This document shows positions 11,601 to 21,420 of a stretch of 64,000 nt of DNA, piece by piece (position 1 is the first letter of the stretch; each line of letters opens with the position of its first letter). The notes under the pieces are model-generated. The model did not search any database. It was not told the DNA's origin and was given only the letters and a program-made list of their open reading frames with translations. A program made the translations under genes and the position numbers. Source of the stretch: Phialophora verrucosa (lineage: Eukaryota > Ascomycota > Eurotiomycetes > Chaetothyriales > Herpotrichiellaceae); the NCBI GenBank assembly GCA_002099365.1, contig MSED01000004.1, forward strand, positions 620,001 through 684,000, read 5' to 3'.

Positions 11601-13329
11601 ACTTCCAAGGGATAGCTAAGTGTTCTAGGCATGTGCACAATGGGAACTGACAACCTCAATATGACAGCCTTCAAACTTGATGTTGTGCTGGGCACGACTT
11701 GCTGCCAGTTCTCAACGGCCACGCCAATCTGACCAGGTACGTACATGGCCCAACCGTTATAGAGACACCACGGCCCCGACATCTCCTCAAGCAGAGTCGC
11801 CAGACCGTTGATAGACCGACTATTCCGATCCTTACCATTGACCCTTGCTGATGGGACCCCAGCAAGCAGGATAAAAACAATGTTCCTGCACTTGCCCCTA
11901 CATATCATCCTTTGCTCAACATAGCTCATATAACCCTGTTGATCATCTTGGAAATCAAACATCATCGATATCTCGAGCTTTCCACTTTTGCCTCTCATCG
12001 TTTTCGCAGATCTTCTGAGGCTTTTCGTCGGATCGTCGCCTTGATTCTGGCCCCAAGTCCTTCCAGAGCGTCTCATGCGTCCCCTTGGTGTCGTTCTGTC
12101 GCCTCCCAGCGCTACAATCCGCAGCTCGTCCATTCGTGTTCATCGAGCCAAACGCCATTCCCAATACGCAAGAACAGCCTGCCCACCTCATTCAAGCATA
12201 GATCAGACCGATTGGCACCCTGTTTTCACGAATGTTGTCAGACACCGGGCCCGATGGCGACCCTTGATTGTATCTGGTCGCTGCAAGAAGAAGAAGCAGG
12301 ACACATGCTCAATAAGCGTAAGATCTCAGTCCAAGACGACTACACCTCTGGCGAAGGGGATATCCACAGGATTAGACATCTACACCGTGAGCTTCAAGGG
12401 GCAAGAGGCCTCGAGAGAAAGCTACAACTCAGATTATGGTCAAGAAGATCACTGCATTTCTACAATCTGAGCACTGAGACCAAAAACGGCTTCTGATGAC
12501 CGTGGAAGACGCAAGAAGCCTTCTCTTCCAAGATGTCATGGACACGATAACGCAAGGTCCTCAGTCTCTGAGCCTGAGATGGTTCGAGGAATGCTATGAC
12601 CTTGGTCATCCTTGCAGCTCCCGTCGGCGGGTTGAGGTATTCGACCAAGTCCATTGCTCCGGTGTAGTCAATATACCACTCGCACTCGTCTCGGTCCTTC
12701 ATCCCGCCGTCGCCAGGAGGTTATTGATATCAGCCACCTCACCTGTGTCCAGCGTCCCGCACTCTTACAAGCTGTCGAAAAGGGAATCGACGAGGGGTCG
12801 CCAACTCGGGCACACTGCTACCTTTAGTCATCCCCGTCATTCTCCTCGTGCTTTGAGGCCGCCATCTACCGAAGGAGGCTCGGTTTTCTAGGGGATTTCC
12901 TCAGCAAATCTTGAAGTCGCAGATGACAAGAGAGAGTCGCGGACGGCCGGGATTGTTGTCTCTTTGGCACTGTCATCCGTCTTCTGGTCTGGTGGTTTCA
13001 TTTTCCCCCTTCCGTGCTGCAGCTTCATTCTTCACCTCCTGTTCCGCGGTCCGATTCGTTTCCCTGTGGGGCTGCAAGGCCCGGGAGTGTCAGCGCCACT
13101 AGATTTGCGACATTCCATGGACTCCTTTCTCGGCGTGGTTTCGCAGGTCGTAACAATTTAGATAGACTCGCCTGGGTAGGTATAGCATGAAAATAAACCT
13201 TGGCTGGCCATCCCGGCGTTGAGCAGCCGCAGTCATGGGGGACGTGTTAGAGCATGCAACACAATGAGTGGGCGAGAATGAAGCCGTCAACACCGTAGCA
13301 GCAGAGTATACGACAGCGACCGTGGTTGC
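8624..13329. other. Long gene-poor region
   Basis: About 4.7 kb in which I recognise no conserved gene on either strand. ORFs reach 211 codons (minus, 12133-11498) and 194 codons (plus, 11912-12496), but these overlap each other antisense and have no family signature. A minus-strand ORF at 12702-12460 starts with ATG, has acidic/hydrophobic composition (DECEWYIDYTGAMDLVEYL) and may be a real exon or gene fragment. No transposase, reverse transcriptase, rRNA or tRNA was found. Confidence 0.4.
12460..12702 (-). pseudogene. Possible coding fragment, function unknown
   Basis: An 80-codon ORF begins with ATG at 12702 and reads like ordinary protein (MKDRDECEWYIDY, then MTKVIAFLEPSQAQRLRTL), unlike neighbouring frames. 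It is preceded in frame by a stop 18 nt upstream. A GTGAGG donor-like site lies further 5'. I cannot join it to another exon, so it may be an isolated small gene, one exon, or a decaying remnant. Confidence 0.25.
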
Positions 13330-13585
13330 GTGGAGAGGGCGCTGTCGATCACTTAGTCCCAACAACATCCAACGATAGCCAATCGTATTACACTTTCACG
13401 ACAGTGCTACACCGAGTAACCAGTTTCAACAGGATCCATCCAGAGCCAACGATGGTGCACTTTAAAGAAAGTGCTGCACTTGGCAACCAGTGCCAACGTT
13501 ATCCAATGTTACCCAACGGGATTGCGCTACGAAGAAAGTGTTATGCCCAGCAACCGACCATAACGATACCTAACGACGAGTAGCC
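13330..13585. repeat. Degenerate tandem repeat, period about 67 bp
   Basis: At least three and probably four diverged units follow each other. The anchor AGTGCT/AGTGTT recurs at 13403, 13470 and 13538, followed each time by an AACCAGT/AACCGA block and CCAACG/CTAACG blocks. A weaker first unit begins near 13336. Spacings of 67 and 68 bp show a periodic array eroded by mutation. It lies about 320 bp 5' of the BNA6 start. Confidence 0.6.
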
Positions 13586-13903
13586 CAGCGCGATGCTGGA
13601 CGGAGCTATGGATGTATGGTACCCAGAACAAGGAGACCGAGAGAAGGGGCATATCCTAAGAATGTTATCATATATTTCCCCGCCCAGCCCATCTCGAAGT
13701 ATAGGATAACTTAATCTTATGGGCCTGTCGTGCGGGGTAAAAAATTATATCCGTACCTCGTCCGAGCAGGCTCATCACTCTAACGCGACAGCGTGACTCG
13801 TCTACTTGTGTAGATTGCAGTATCAACAGTCCCGGTTAGTTGTCAACCTCCCTAGGACCGACTGCACAGATCGCTGCCCCTGTGGACCACTGCCTGCGAC
13901 ATC
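13586..13903. promoter_or_regulatory. Upstream region of BNA6, AT-richer
   Basis: This 318-bp stretch includes an A/T-rich patch (about 13660-13760, with a run of A before TTATAT) and then the 5' UTR of the quinolinate phosphoribosyltransferase gene. It is the likely promoter by position; no defined binding site was recognised. Confidence 0.4.
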
Positions 13904-15076
13904 ATGGCCTCCGCGGCGGACCTGCCCCTCCCCACGAGCATCTCCGGCTCGCACGACCAACACGGCTCGCTCTCAGACCTCCTCCCGTCTCACTTCACCA
14001 GCCTGATCACCACGTGGCTTGCCGAAGACACGCCCTCGTTCGACTACGGCGGCTTCGTGGTCGGCTCGCAGCCTCGCACGGCCCAACTCCTCTGCAAATC
14101 TCCCGGCGTCTTGGCCGGCGTGCCCTTCTTCGATGAAGTCTTCCGCCAACTAGACTGTAAGGTCCAGTGGCACTACAACGAAGGGCAGTCTCTCGACCCC
14201 CGGGCGCAAGGCGGCAAGATCACAGTCGCCACGGTGACGGGCCCGACGCGGAAGCTGCTCCTCGGCGAAAGAGTCGCGCTCAACACGCTGGCGCGGTGTA
14301 GTGGCGTGGCGACGCGGAGTCGGCACATGCTCGAATTGGTCCGCCGCGCAGGCTATACCGGGATCCTGGCGGGGACGCGGAAGACGACACCGGGGTTCCG
14401 CCTGGTGGAAAAGTACGGCATGTTGGTCGGGGGGATCGATGGCCACCGGCACGATTTGTCGTCCATGATCATGTTGAAGGACAACCATATCTGGGCGAAG
14501 GGGTCGATAACAAACGCAGTCAAGGCCGCGAGGGCCGTAGGTGGCTTCGCGCTGAAGATCGAGGTCGAGGTGCAGACGGAAGCAGAGGCCGACGAGGCGA
14601 TCGAGGCCGGCGCCGACGTCGTCATGCTGGATAACTTTGATGGCGAGGGTTTGAAGGTCGCGGCAAAGAACCTGAAACAGCGCTGGATGGAAAGAGGGAG
14701 AGCACATGTGCTTCTGGAAAGTAGCGGCGGACTAACGGAGGCGAATGTGAAGGAGTACATCAACAACGGTGAGTGTTGTCCCTGTGTATTCCCCCCTGGA
14801 TTCAATTTCAAACAAGCCCACGCTTGGTGCTGTCTGTTCAATCTTGACGAGCCCAACTTGGTGCTGTCTGTTCAATCTTGACGAGCCCAACTTGGTGCTG
14901 TCTGTTCAATCTTGACGAGCCCAACTTGGTGCTGTCTGTCCCATCCCTGCGTCCAGCCCGACTTCAGAGCATATCCGCTGACCTCATTCACTCTCCCAGA
15001 TATCGATATAATATCGACGAGTGCCGTCCATCAGGGCGTTCCGCACGTAGACTTTTCCCTGAAAATCGACCACTAG
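13904..15076 (+). CDS. BNA6: Nicotinate-nucleotide pyrophosphorylase (quinolinate phosphoribosyltransferase)
   Basis: This enzyme makes nicotinate mononucleotide from quinolinate and PRPP in de novo NAD synthesis. Exons 13904-14768 and 15000-15076 give 313 aa, close to the family's usual size of about 290-300. Visible motifs include ALNTLARCSGVATRSR, AGTRKTTPGFRLVEKYG (substrate-binding basic residues), GGIDGHRHDLSSMIMLKDNH, KIEVEVQT and ADVVMLDNF. The second exon adds HQGVPHVDFSLKIDH, the expected terminal strand. The 231-nt intron (donor GTGAGT, acceptor CCCAG) is longer than most here because it contains a 34-bp tandem repeat. The first ATG is used and fits the family N-terminus. Identity is secure. 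Confidence 0.95.
14824..14939. repeat. 34-bp minisatellite inside the BNA6 intron
   Basis: Three exact 34-bp units lie at 14824-14857, 14858-14891 and 14892-14925, followed by a 14-bp partial fourth at 14926-14939 before the match decays. Each unit starts TTGGTGCTGTCTGTTC and ends GAGCCCAAC. The array sits wholly between splice donor 14769 and acceptor 14999. Perfect identity of the copies suggests recent or ongoing copy-number change. Confidence 0.92.
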
Positions 15077-15175
15077 TGCTGGTCGGACCAATTGCTCCAT
15101 TCCATGTTGAGCAGGCCTGAAGAATGCCTATCGTACCTCGTACAGCCTGACTCTCTCGTGGTATTCGTGTTTGTT

Positions 15176-15721
15176 TCAACCCTGCCTGGACTTGGACTTG
15201 GACTTGGACTGGGACTTGACCTCCCCCAGCCTCCTCATCTCTAACCCCCACCCGACCCAACTGCCGACCGCGCCCGCCACGAATATCGGAGCCTGTGGCG
15301 CTCCGGTCCCAAACTCCGGATCAACCCACATCGTGCCGGGATACAGAATCGCACTCAAGCCCGTCACCCAGTAGAGCGCGCCCAGGACGGCCGCGATCGT
15401 GACGCTTTCCCGCTCCGTCATGCCTTGGCCGCTTCGGTCCCGTTCCTTGCCGGCAATATTGTTAGCCCGCGCCGCTGACGACCATGACGAAAACGCAGGC
15501 CGCCACGCGAAGTACGCGGTAAGCACGCCGAGACACAGGCCCATGGACATGGTCTGCCCGTTGTGGAACCGCGCGTGAGGCGGCCAGTTGGGGTTCTTGA
15601 CGTGCGTCTCGTTCCAGTCCGCCATGTAGGGGCCCACGACTGTGACGACGGAGACGAGCGTAAGGCACAAGCGGCCCGGCGTGAAAAGGGGGTTGTTGGC
15701 GGTGGAGGTGGAGGTGGACAT
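15176..15721 (-). CDS. Small multi-pass membrane protein, DUF6640-like
   Basis: A single-exon gene of 181 aa from the ATG at 15721; upstream codons in the same frame look like 5' UTR. Hydrophobic segments lie near residues 14-35 (RLCLTLVSVVTVVGPYMADW), 58-72, 105-128 and 145-160. The conserved-looking block is WNETHVKNPNWPPHARFHNG, typical of small fungal membrane proteins I recall as DUF6640. The C-terminus is a SKSKSKSKSR tract encoded by repeated 6-bp units. It is convergent with BNA6, the stops being about 100 bp apart. No enzymatic role is known to me. Confidence 0.65.
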   Translation of the reverse strand: MSTSTSTANNPLFTPGRLCLTLVSVVTVVGPYMADWNETHVKNPNWPPHARFHNGQTMSMGLCLGVLTAYFAWRPAFSSWSSAARANNIAGKERDRSGQGMTERESVTIAAVLGALYWVTGLSAILYPGTMWVDPEFGTGAPQAPIFVAGAVGSWVGWGLEMRRLGEVKSQSKSKSKSRQG

Positions 15722-16814
15722 TGTATGCAGGGTTGAGTTGAAGCTATGTTGATGTAGATGGATGTTGGCCAAAAGAGCATTCCCATACACGAGGGGTGAG
15801 TGAGAGTCTTGAAAGTGTGATAAGATGAAGGTGTAGTGCAAAGGAAAGTGAGAACCGCGTGGAGGTACTGCGGATTGTCCTGTAAGATATGTAGATTCGC
15901 GGTGCAATAAATCGAGATGAAGAAAGCTGGAGGACACTTATTCTGGATAAGGAAGTTCTAGACCCGTATCGTTATTCCGTATAGCGGGCGTGGTGGCGTC
16001 GATCATTGTACGGAATGATGAGGTTGCATAAAATGTTCTGTGGTTACAGTAACACGCAATAATGATAATACGAGCCTAGGCCTTTGAACGGACTGATTCC
16101 CTCGATGACACGGACTAATGGCAGCCAATGCAGTCAGTCTTCGCTTCTCGCTTCTTCACTCTTGACTGAGCCTAGAGTGATGCTTATGGTATAGGTTCGT
16201 AGAATGTCCGATCCAAGACAGGCTCCTCCCACAATAACTAATTACTCCTGAGGAAGTAATCGATATTGAACGGCCAGACACATCGGTGACGCAGCCTCGT
16301 CGATTCGTCGAGCACGAAGTGTTACGAAGGGCTCCTCTGGTTACCATAAGACGGTTCGCCGCACTCGTTTGCACGTATTATGACACTATATCGGGCTACT
16401 TCTGTGGATTTTGCTCCTGCGATTCCTCCTCGCTCTCGCAGACGTACCTGGGGCATTTCCAATGTCCTAAGTCCTCGACATAATATGTTCTGAGAGGCGC
16501 TCCAGGGTGTCCACTTTACTACGATCGATCTGTAGGGCTACTAACTACTAAGCGCAAGGACAGTTATACCTTCGAAGTTTAATAGATCTAGAAGAAAAGG
16601 AGTAATATTGAATCGAGTAAAGAACGATGCAAGAGTGGTATCTTGTCGTCTCAGATGTCGCTGCGCTGCTGCAGCTTAACAATTCTTTCAAATGCCCCTC
16701 TCGCATATCCTTGATGCTGGCCTTCTTCCCACTCTGCGCCAGTCAAGACAACGCAGTCCGAAACCTTTCCCTTCGTTAGTTTGCCCTTCACAACCATTTG
16801 ATTCCGCTTGTTAC
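15722..16814. other. AT-richer intergenic stretch, possible retroelement relic
   Basis: About 1.1 kb between the DUF6640-like start and the WD40 gene stop. From about 15940 to 16640 the base composition becomes more AT-rich with many stops in all frames. It has no intact ORF above 72 codons. The sequence reads like a decayed repeat, perhaps LTR-derived, but I found no terminal repeats, primer-binding site or target duplication. This is a weak inference. Confidence 0.3.
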
Positions 16815-19256
16815 TCATTGGTCCAAAGAATCTCCCCTTAATGATTCCTGCCACCGTTCCGCCAACATAAACTTGAAGTCCTCTTTTGGCAGTGGTGTCT
16901 TTGATTTCCCGAAAAGATGCAAATGACCGTCCTCATCACCAATCACCAGAGACGAATGATCTGGTGAGAACTTGCCACAGAGGATCTCGGTTCCAAGATC
17001 GGCAACATCCTGGACAAGGACGTCAGCTTGAGAGCGACGGGTGTCCCAGAGTTTGAGGAAGCCGTCACTGCCTCCGGTATACAGCTGGCCAGTGTTGCGA
17101 GTCCATTCCACGTATCTCACGCCGACATCGTTCAGCTCGCGATCAAGTCCCCGAGCAAAGTCTCTGAGCGGCTCGTCATGGCTCAGGGTATGCATTGGGT
17201 TGCGGGGGTTGCGTACATCCCAGACATATGTTGAGCCATTGGTGCACGAGGCCGTGACAAGGCCAAACTCGTAGGTCACATCATTGATATCTCTTGCCAC
17301 ACAACTGAAAGTCATGGTCGGTCGCTGTCCTGTCGTCGGGTACAGTTTCACAACAGAGTGCTCCCATGGCTCTTTCTTCTGCATGGCATCCGTCACGGCG
17401 CCGACGACGAAATAGTCGCCGTGCGGAGACCATGTGCAATCAGACACAAAAGTTGTGCCTTGGTCAAAAGACATCGGTATACTTGCAGCTTCGGCTAACT
17501 CCCACACCAGCATGCAACCACGACCAAAGGTCCCGTCAAGAGTGTCGTCATCCTGTCCGAAACCGGCGATGAGTCTCTTCTGGCTGATGCCCTTGCCAAA
17601 CTTAAGACAGGTAGGAGCATAAGGAAACGTAGCCATGGACATCTGTTGAAGAGGGCGAATTTCTTTGCAGTCTGCGGTGAGGTCCGAGTCGCCGACGAAT
17701 ACACGGACCGATCTTTTCCCGCTGTGAGTGCCAGTCGCAATGATGGTGGTCTGATCTCCAGTGACATCCATTACTTCGATCCTCCTGTTCTTGTAGAGCA
17801 GCTCCGCCTTGCACCCAATCTGGGACTCATCCTCGACATCCCAGACTCTCAACTTGTTGTCGTATCCGCCCGTGTACATTCTATGGCCCGTCTTTCCAAA
17901 CCTGACGGCACTTACAGTTGTGTACACATACTGCGGCTGACCTTTTGGCCGTTCGAGGCGATGCTCGGGCAGTTCGCGAATCGTCTTTGTGGAAAGTGAA
18001 CCATAGAGCAGATTGCGCGGTCGATTGTCGGAGAAGTTGCCATCCTCGTTGAGAATCGAATTGGTTGCAGCAGCAAAATGCTGACCATCCGGTGACCAGT
18101 CTACTTGCACAATGTCACTGGAGGCACCTGCAAAGGTGTATCGAAGTTGAAAGTCACTGTGGTGGCCGCGTGGTTGATTGGGCGTGCGGTTAGCATTCAA
18201 TTTCGTGGCTTCAGCGTCGAGACTCCTCTTGGACTTCTTTCTCGCTCGACGCGCCTTGAACCCCGAAGAAGATTCCTTTTCTGCCGATGCAGGGTCGTCT
18301 GGGGATAGCGCACGTCGCTTTCGTGGCATATGGGGAATTCTCTTCATCACATCTTCAGCCCAGGTATAGCCAAGTGCCTTGCACTTGTCACGAGTTTGCA
18401 TTGACCATTTGGCAGCCATTTGTTCCCACGTACGGGTGTACCCATATCCTTGGTGAATGGCTTGTGCACGTCTCCACATGTCGCCCTTGTTCACATCCTG
18501 TTCAGCCCCATGTGTCAAATTATAGATGGTATCTATCATCCGCTGCTCTTCTTCATCCGTCCACTTCTTCGGAACCGTTCGGCCAGATTTAGGAGTCCTT
18601 TCAACTTCGGGGCCAAAAGTGTTCGGCTTTGGAGTGGACGCTGGAGTTTGGGAGGCTGGTAGATTCATCGGTCGTGAAATGTCAGCTGTGGTGGCATCAT
18701 GGCCTTCCAGCACCAAGACTTCTTCATGGTCGACATCGCCCGCTGCCTCAGCCTCATCATCGTCACTATTGTCATCCTCTTCCACGTGGCGGAGTAATGT
18801 GTTGTGATTTGGTGCATCGTGATCTGGCGCCTGAGGTGGGAGTCCGGTAATTCGCGTAGACCCATCTTCCCTGAAAGAGTCGTCTCGAGAGTACTGCTCT
18901 GGCAGATTTTGCCCAGTCTCACCAGATCGGTCAACAGAAGCCGGGGTTGAGTAGGCAGCGGGACGCTGTGTTTGTAGACTTTGGGCAGCTTCTTCATTCT
19001 GAGCAGGTGTCTGTCGCTGGGGTTTAGTATCTTGCGTAGGTTCGACGTATTCTCTCCCTGTTGCTATATAGGCTTTGCACGCTCTCTTCAGTTGTTTGAT
19101 AGACTTGGCATGATCGTCTGCCAGAATGCTGGTAAAGCTGGTGAGTGTTCTCAGCCTCTGTTTGAAGTCTCGTTCATGTTCGTCGATTAAGCGAGTGAAC
19201 TTTTGCTCGGGAGTCTCCTCAATGATGTCTGAACCAGAGTCGGACATAGAGTCCAT
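16815..19256 (-). CDS. Myb-like/WD40 repeat protein with WDxR boxes (Raf1/DIM-9-like?)
   Basis: An uninterrupted ORF of 813 aa from the ATG at 19256; the frame extends upstream but only from a TTG. Residues 14-65 are predicted helical (EQKFTRLIDEHERDFKQRL), followed by a low-complexity acidic region. A Myb/SANT-like segment lies at about 230-310 (KKWTDEEEQRMIDTIYNLT), then a nuclear-type basic patch. WD40 repeats fill about 369-800, with VQVDWSPDGQHFAAAT, YTGGYDNKLRVWDVEDE, STYVWDVRNP and FLKLWDTRRS. Two repeats end in WDVR and WDTR, the WDxR signature of substrate receptors that dock on DDB1-CUL4. This recalls fungal Raf1/DIM-9 heterochromatin factors, but I cannot confirm orthology. A general chromatin WD40 protein is the alternative. 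Confidence 0.7.
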   Translation of the reverse strand: MDSMSDSGSDIIEETPEQKFTRLIDEHERDFKQRLRTLTSFTSILADDHAKSIKQLKRACKAYIATGREYVEPTQDTKPQRQTPAQNEEAAQSLQTQRPAAYSTPASVDRSGETGQNLPEQYSRDDSFREDGSTRITGLPPQAPDHDAPNHNTLLRHVEEDDNSDDDEAEAAGDVDHEEVLVLEGHDATTADISRPMNLPASQTPASTPKPNTFGPEVERTPKSGRTVPKKWTDEEEQRMIDTIYNLTHGAEQDVNKGDMWRRAQAIHQGYGYTRTWEQMAAKWSMQTRDKCKALGYTWAEDVMKRIPHMPRKRRALSPDDPASAEKESSSGFKARRARKKSKRSLDAEATKLNANRTPNQPRGHHSDFQLRYTFAGASSDIVQVDWSPDGQHFAAATNSILNEDGNFSDNRPRNLLYGSLSTKTIRELPEHRLERPKGQPQYVYTTVSAVRFGKTGHRMYTGGYDNKLRVWDVEDESQIGCKAELLYKNRRIEVMDVTGDQTTIIATGTHSGKRSVRVFVGDSDLTADCKEIRPLQQMSMATFPYAPTCLKFGKGISQKRLIAGFGQDDDTLDGTFGRGCMLVWELAEAASIPMSFDQGTTFVSDCTWSPHGDYFVVGAVTDAMQKKEPWEHSVVKLYPTTGQRPTMTFSCVARDINDVTYEFGLVTASCTNGSTYVWDVRNPRNPMHTLSHDEPLRDFARGLDRELNDVGVRYVEWTRNTGQLYTGGSDGFLKLWDTRRSQADVLVQDVADLGTEILCGKFSPDHSSLVIGDEDGHLHLFGKSKTPLPKEDFKFMLAERWQESLRGDSLDQ

Positions 19257-20436
19257 ATTTGATGACGCTCTGCCCTGATTACTGGAAAGCAAGCCTTCGG
19301 GCGCTGTTACAATGGCAAAATTGCCTGCAAAGGGTGTAATCCACGCAGTCAAGATTCCTTGATAGATGTTAACCTTAAGCCAAAGTCGCGAGCGTAGGCT
19401 GAGGACAAATGGAGTGAAAGATCACTGGGACAACAATGGGAGATCGACATACATTCGACGATCACGAGCCAGAAATTTGATTGTTCAAAGGCGCCAGGAG
19501 GAGTAGCAAAATGTTGTTAATAGGTGACTTGGCTGATGGAGGATGGCCGAAGCTAAGTGTAACGCTTCTTAAGGCACGGTTGACGTTCTTTAAGGCATCA
19601 CCAAGCGAGCGGCTTCGAAAATTTCCTTGGTCCGAGACAAGTTGGAAAGGTGGAAGCCAAGAAAAGTGATTGTCTCGGTATATCGCAGCTTCCCAGGGCA
19701 CTACACGGTAGAACAGAGCACTGAATGAAGAGTGGGAGCGAAAAGGTCGTGGGACAGTTAATTCGACTTGTGGCTAAGGAGCAAGCAGTTATTTAGGAGG
19801 AAGCGATCGGGCGATGCCATGGACTCAGGCGGCAAGCGCTGGGAATAGGCGCCCGGCACAGCTTCCGCGGGCTGTCTGATTGGTTGAAACGATGAGGCTT
19901 GCGGTCTCTTCTAGGGTGCCGTGGATGCCTGAAAGTTTGTAAACGCTTGCACAATGTTAACGCGACCACAATAGAAGTGAATACGAGTAGAAGAAAGTAA
20001 CCCCCCATCGTGTAGGGCACTATCTTGTCAGGGAAGCGTGATAAGCTGAAACAGCTACTGTAGACAAGGTCAGTGTTGCATGGAGCTACGAGTACGGATA
20101 CTAGACGTAGCAAACTCCGTGGGACTGTCACGCTGGAGCCGCTGTAAGGCAACTCGACCACAGCCTGTTACAGCCTGTCGCCCAGTGCGCAGGAAGCCAG
20201 GTCTGCAACGTCTCGTGTCGAGGAACACACGCATCCGAAAGTCATTCGGACTCCGTAAGAAGAGCAGCAAGGTTAAGGCTTGCCCAGTGTGCCAGTTCTC
20301 TTGTTCTAGTGATTCTACGCCAATGCCGAAGAATTCCCGCGAACATGTCACCAACTTAACTCCCGCTCCCAAGCATATCTTGTCCCAATACTATATCCCA
20401 CTTCTGCGGACAGTATCTATTCGATAAATCCCTACA
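19257..20436. promoter_or_regulatory. Divergent promoter region, WD40 gene and Pex39-like gene
   Basis: About 1.2 kb separates two genes transcribed outward (starts at 19256 minus and 20437 plus). Only short ORFs without domains occur, so it most likely serves both promoters. No specific elements were identified. Confidence 0.45.
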
Positions 20437-21420
20437 ATGACGACCATAGACCCGTCACAAGAGGATGCTGCTGACCTTCCCGCACCGAATGTCCCATCCG
20501 CCACCAGCGGCTCAGCCGTACCTAACCCTACATACCCCTCCGACCCACCCCCTCTCGAATCGATATACAACCAAGTTAGCTCATACCCTTTCCATGCCGA
20601 TCAAGAATTTCTCGCCGGTCTAGCCGCAATACTAGGCCACCCCGACACATCGGCCACATCAGAAGAACTGCGGGATAACTCGGATCTGGTCCTCCAAGCA
20701 CAATGCTTCTACCTCTCACGGAGGTTGAACGTAGATCCGCCAATTGATCCGGGGAAATATCTGAACTGGGTCGCCTCGCAAGAGCGGTCGCCTCCTCCAC
20801 ATGCTCAAGTTCAGCCTCAGCAGCCTATGATCGGTACGCACAATGCAGCGGCCCTTCCAGTCGCGTCTGCCGATCTCCAATCTACGCAAACGAAGCTTAC
20901 GACCGATGCTCAACAGCTTGAGGCAGAACCCCCTGTGCCATCCGCCCCGTCCTCGGCAGGTGAACAACATACTCAAGCCACTACGGCCATGGCCCCTTCT
21001 CCCGCGGTCGCAGCTCCCTCAAACCAAGAACCCGAGCCACCCTACCCAACCTCCTTCGCCGCTATCGTAGACCTCATAACCCGCAACCTCCCCATCCCGG
21101 GCATTGAAGACATCCCGCCCACCGTCCTCGAACCCGGGACGAGCAAGATTGACAAAACCCCGCGACGTAGGAAGCCTTGGGAGAAGGACGCTGACACTGC
21201 GGCCCCATCTGGCGTCGAAGAGGAGAAGCAGGAAGCCACGGCAACCGATGTAGGGGCAAAGGAGCCTGGTGGGCTCCAGGAGAGAGACCAGATCGAGTCA
21301 AGCGACGCCGCGAAAGAGAGCGCTATAAACGGACGTGCTAGGCCCGGCCAAGATCAGGGCGTAGTGAAAATGCTGCAGCCAGACGCCATCGCCCCAAGCG
21401 GCCTGTTGAGTGACGATTGA
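20437..21420 (+). CDS. Pex39-like peroxin with KPWE motif
   Basis: A single-exon ORF of 327 aa. Residues 45-110 form an N-terminal conserved block (SSYPFHADQEFLAGLAAILG, then CFYLSRRLNVD). A long Pro/Gln/Ala-rich linker follows. Residues 203-250 hold the second conserved block: SFAAIVDLITRNLPIPGIED, then TPRRRKPWEK. The helix plus IPGIxxIP plus RRRKPWE arrangement matches the recently described Pex39 proteins (yeast Yjr012c, human C6ORF226), which share a KPWE motif with Pex13 and assist Pex7-dependent PTS2 import. I rely on memory for that link. The C-terminal 70 residues are acidic and unconserved-looking. The first ATG is preceded by ACA at -3 to -1. If correct, it acts at the peroxisome or cytosol. 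Confidence 0.75.
   Translation: MTTIDPSQEDAADLPAPNVPSATSGSAVPNPTYPSDPPPLESIYNQVSSYPFHADQEFLAGLAAILGHPDTSATSEELRDNSDLVLQAQCFYLSRRLNVDPPIDPGKYLNWVASQERSPPPHAQVQPQQPMIGTHNAAALPVASADLQSTQTKLTTDAQQLEAEPPVPSAPSSAGEQHTQATTAMAPSPAVAAPSNQEPEPPYPTSFAAIVDLITRNLPIPGIEDIPPTVLEPGTSKIDKTPRRRKPWEKDADTAAPSGVEEEKQEATATDVGAKEPGGLQERDQIESSDAAKESAINGRARPGQDQGVVKMLQPDAIAPSGLLSDD

Noticed and set aside
11498..12133. 211-codon minus-strand ORF
   Set aside because: Overlaps a 194-codon plus-strand ORF; neither shows a family motif or plausible splice partners, so both were kept only in the region description.
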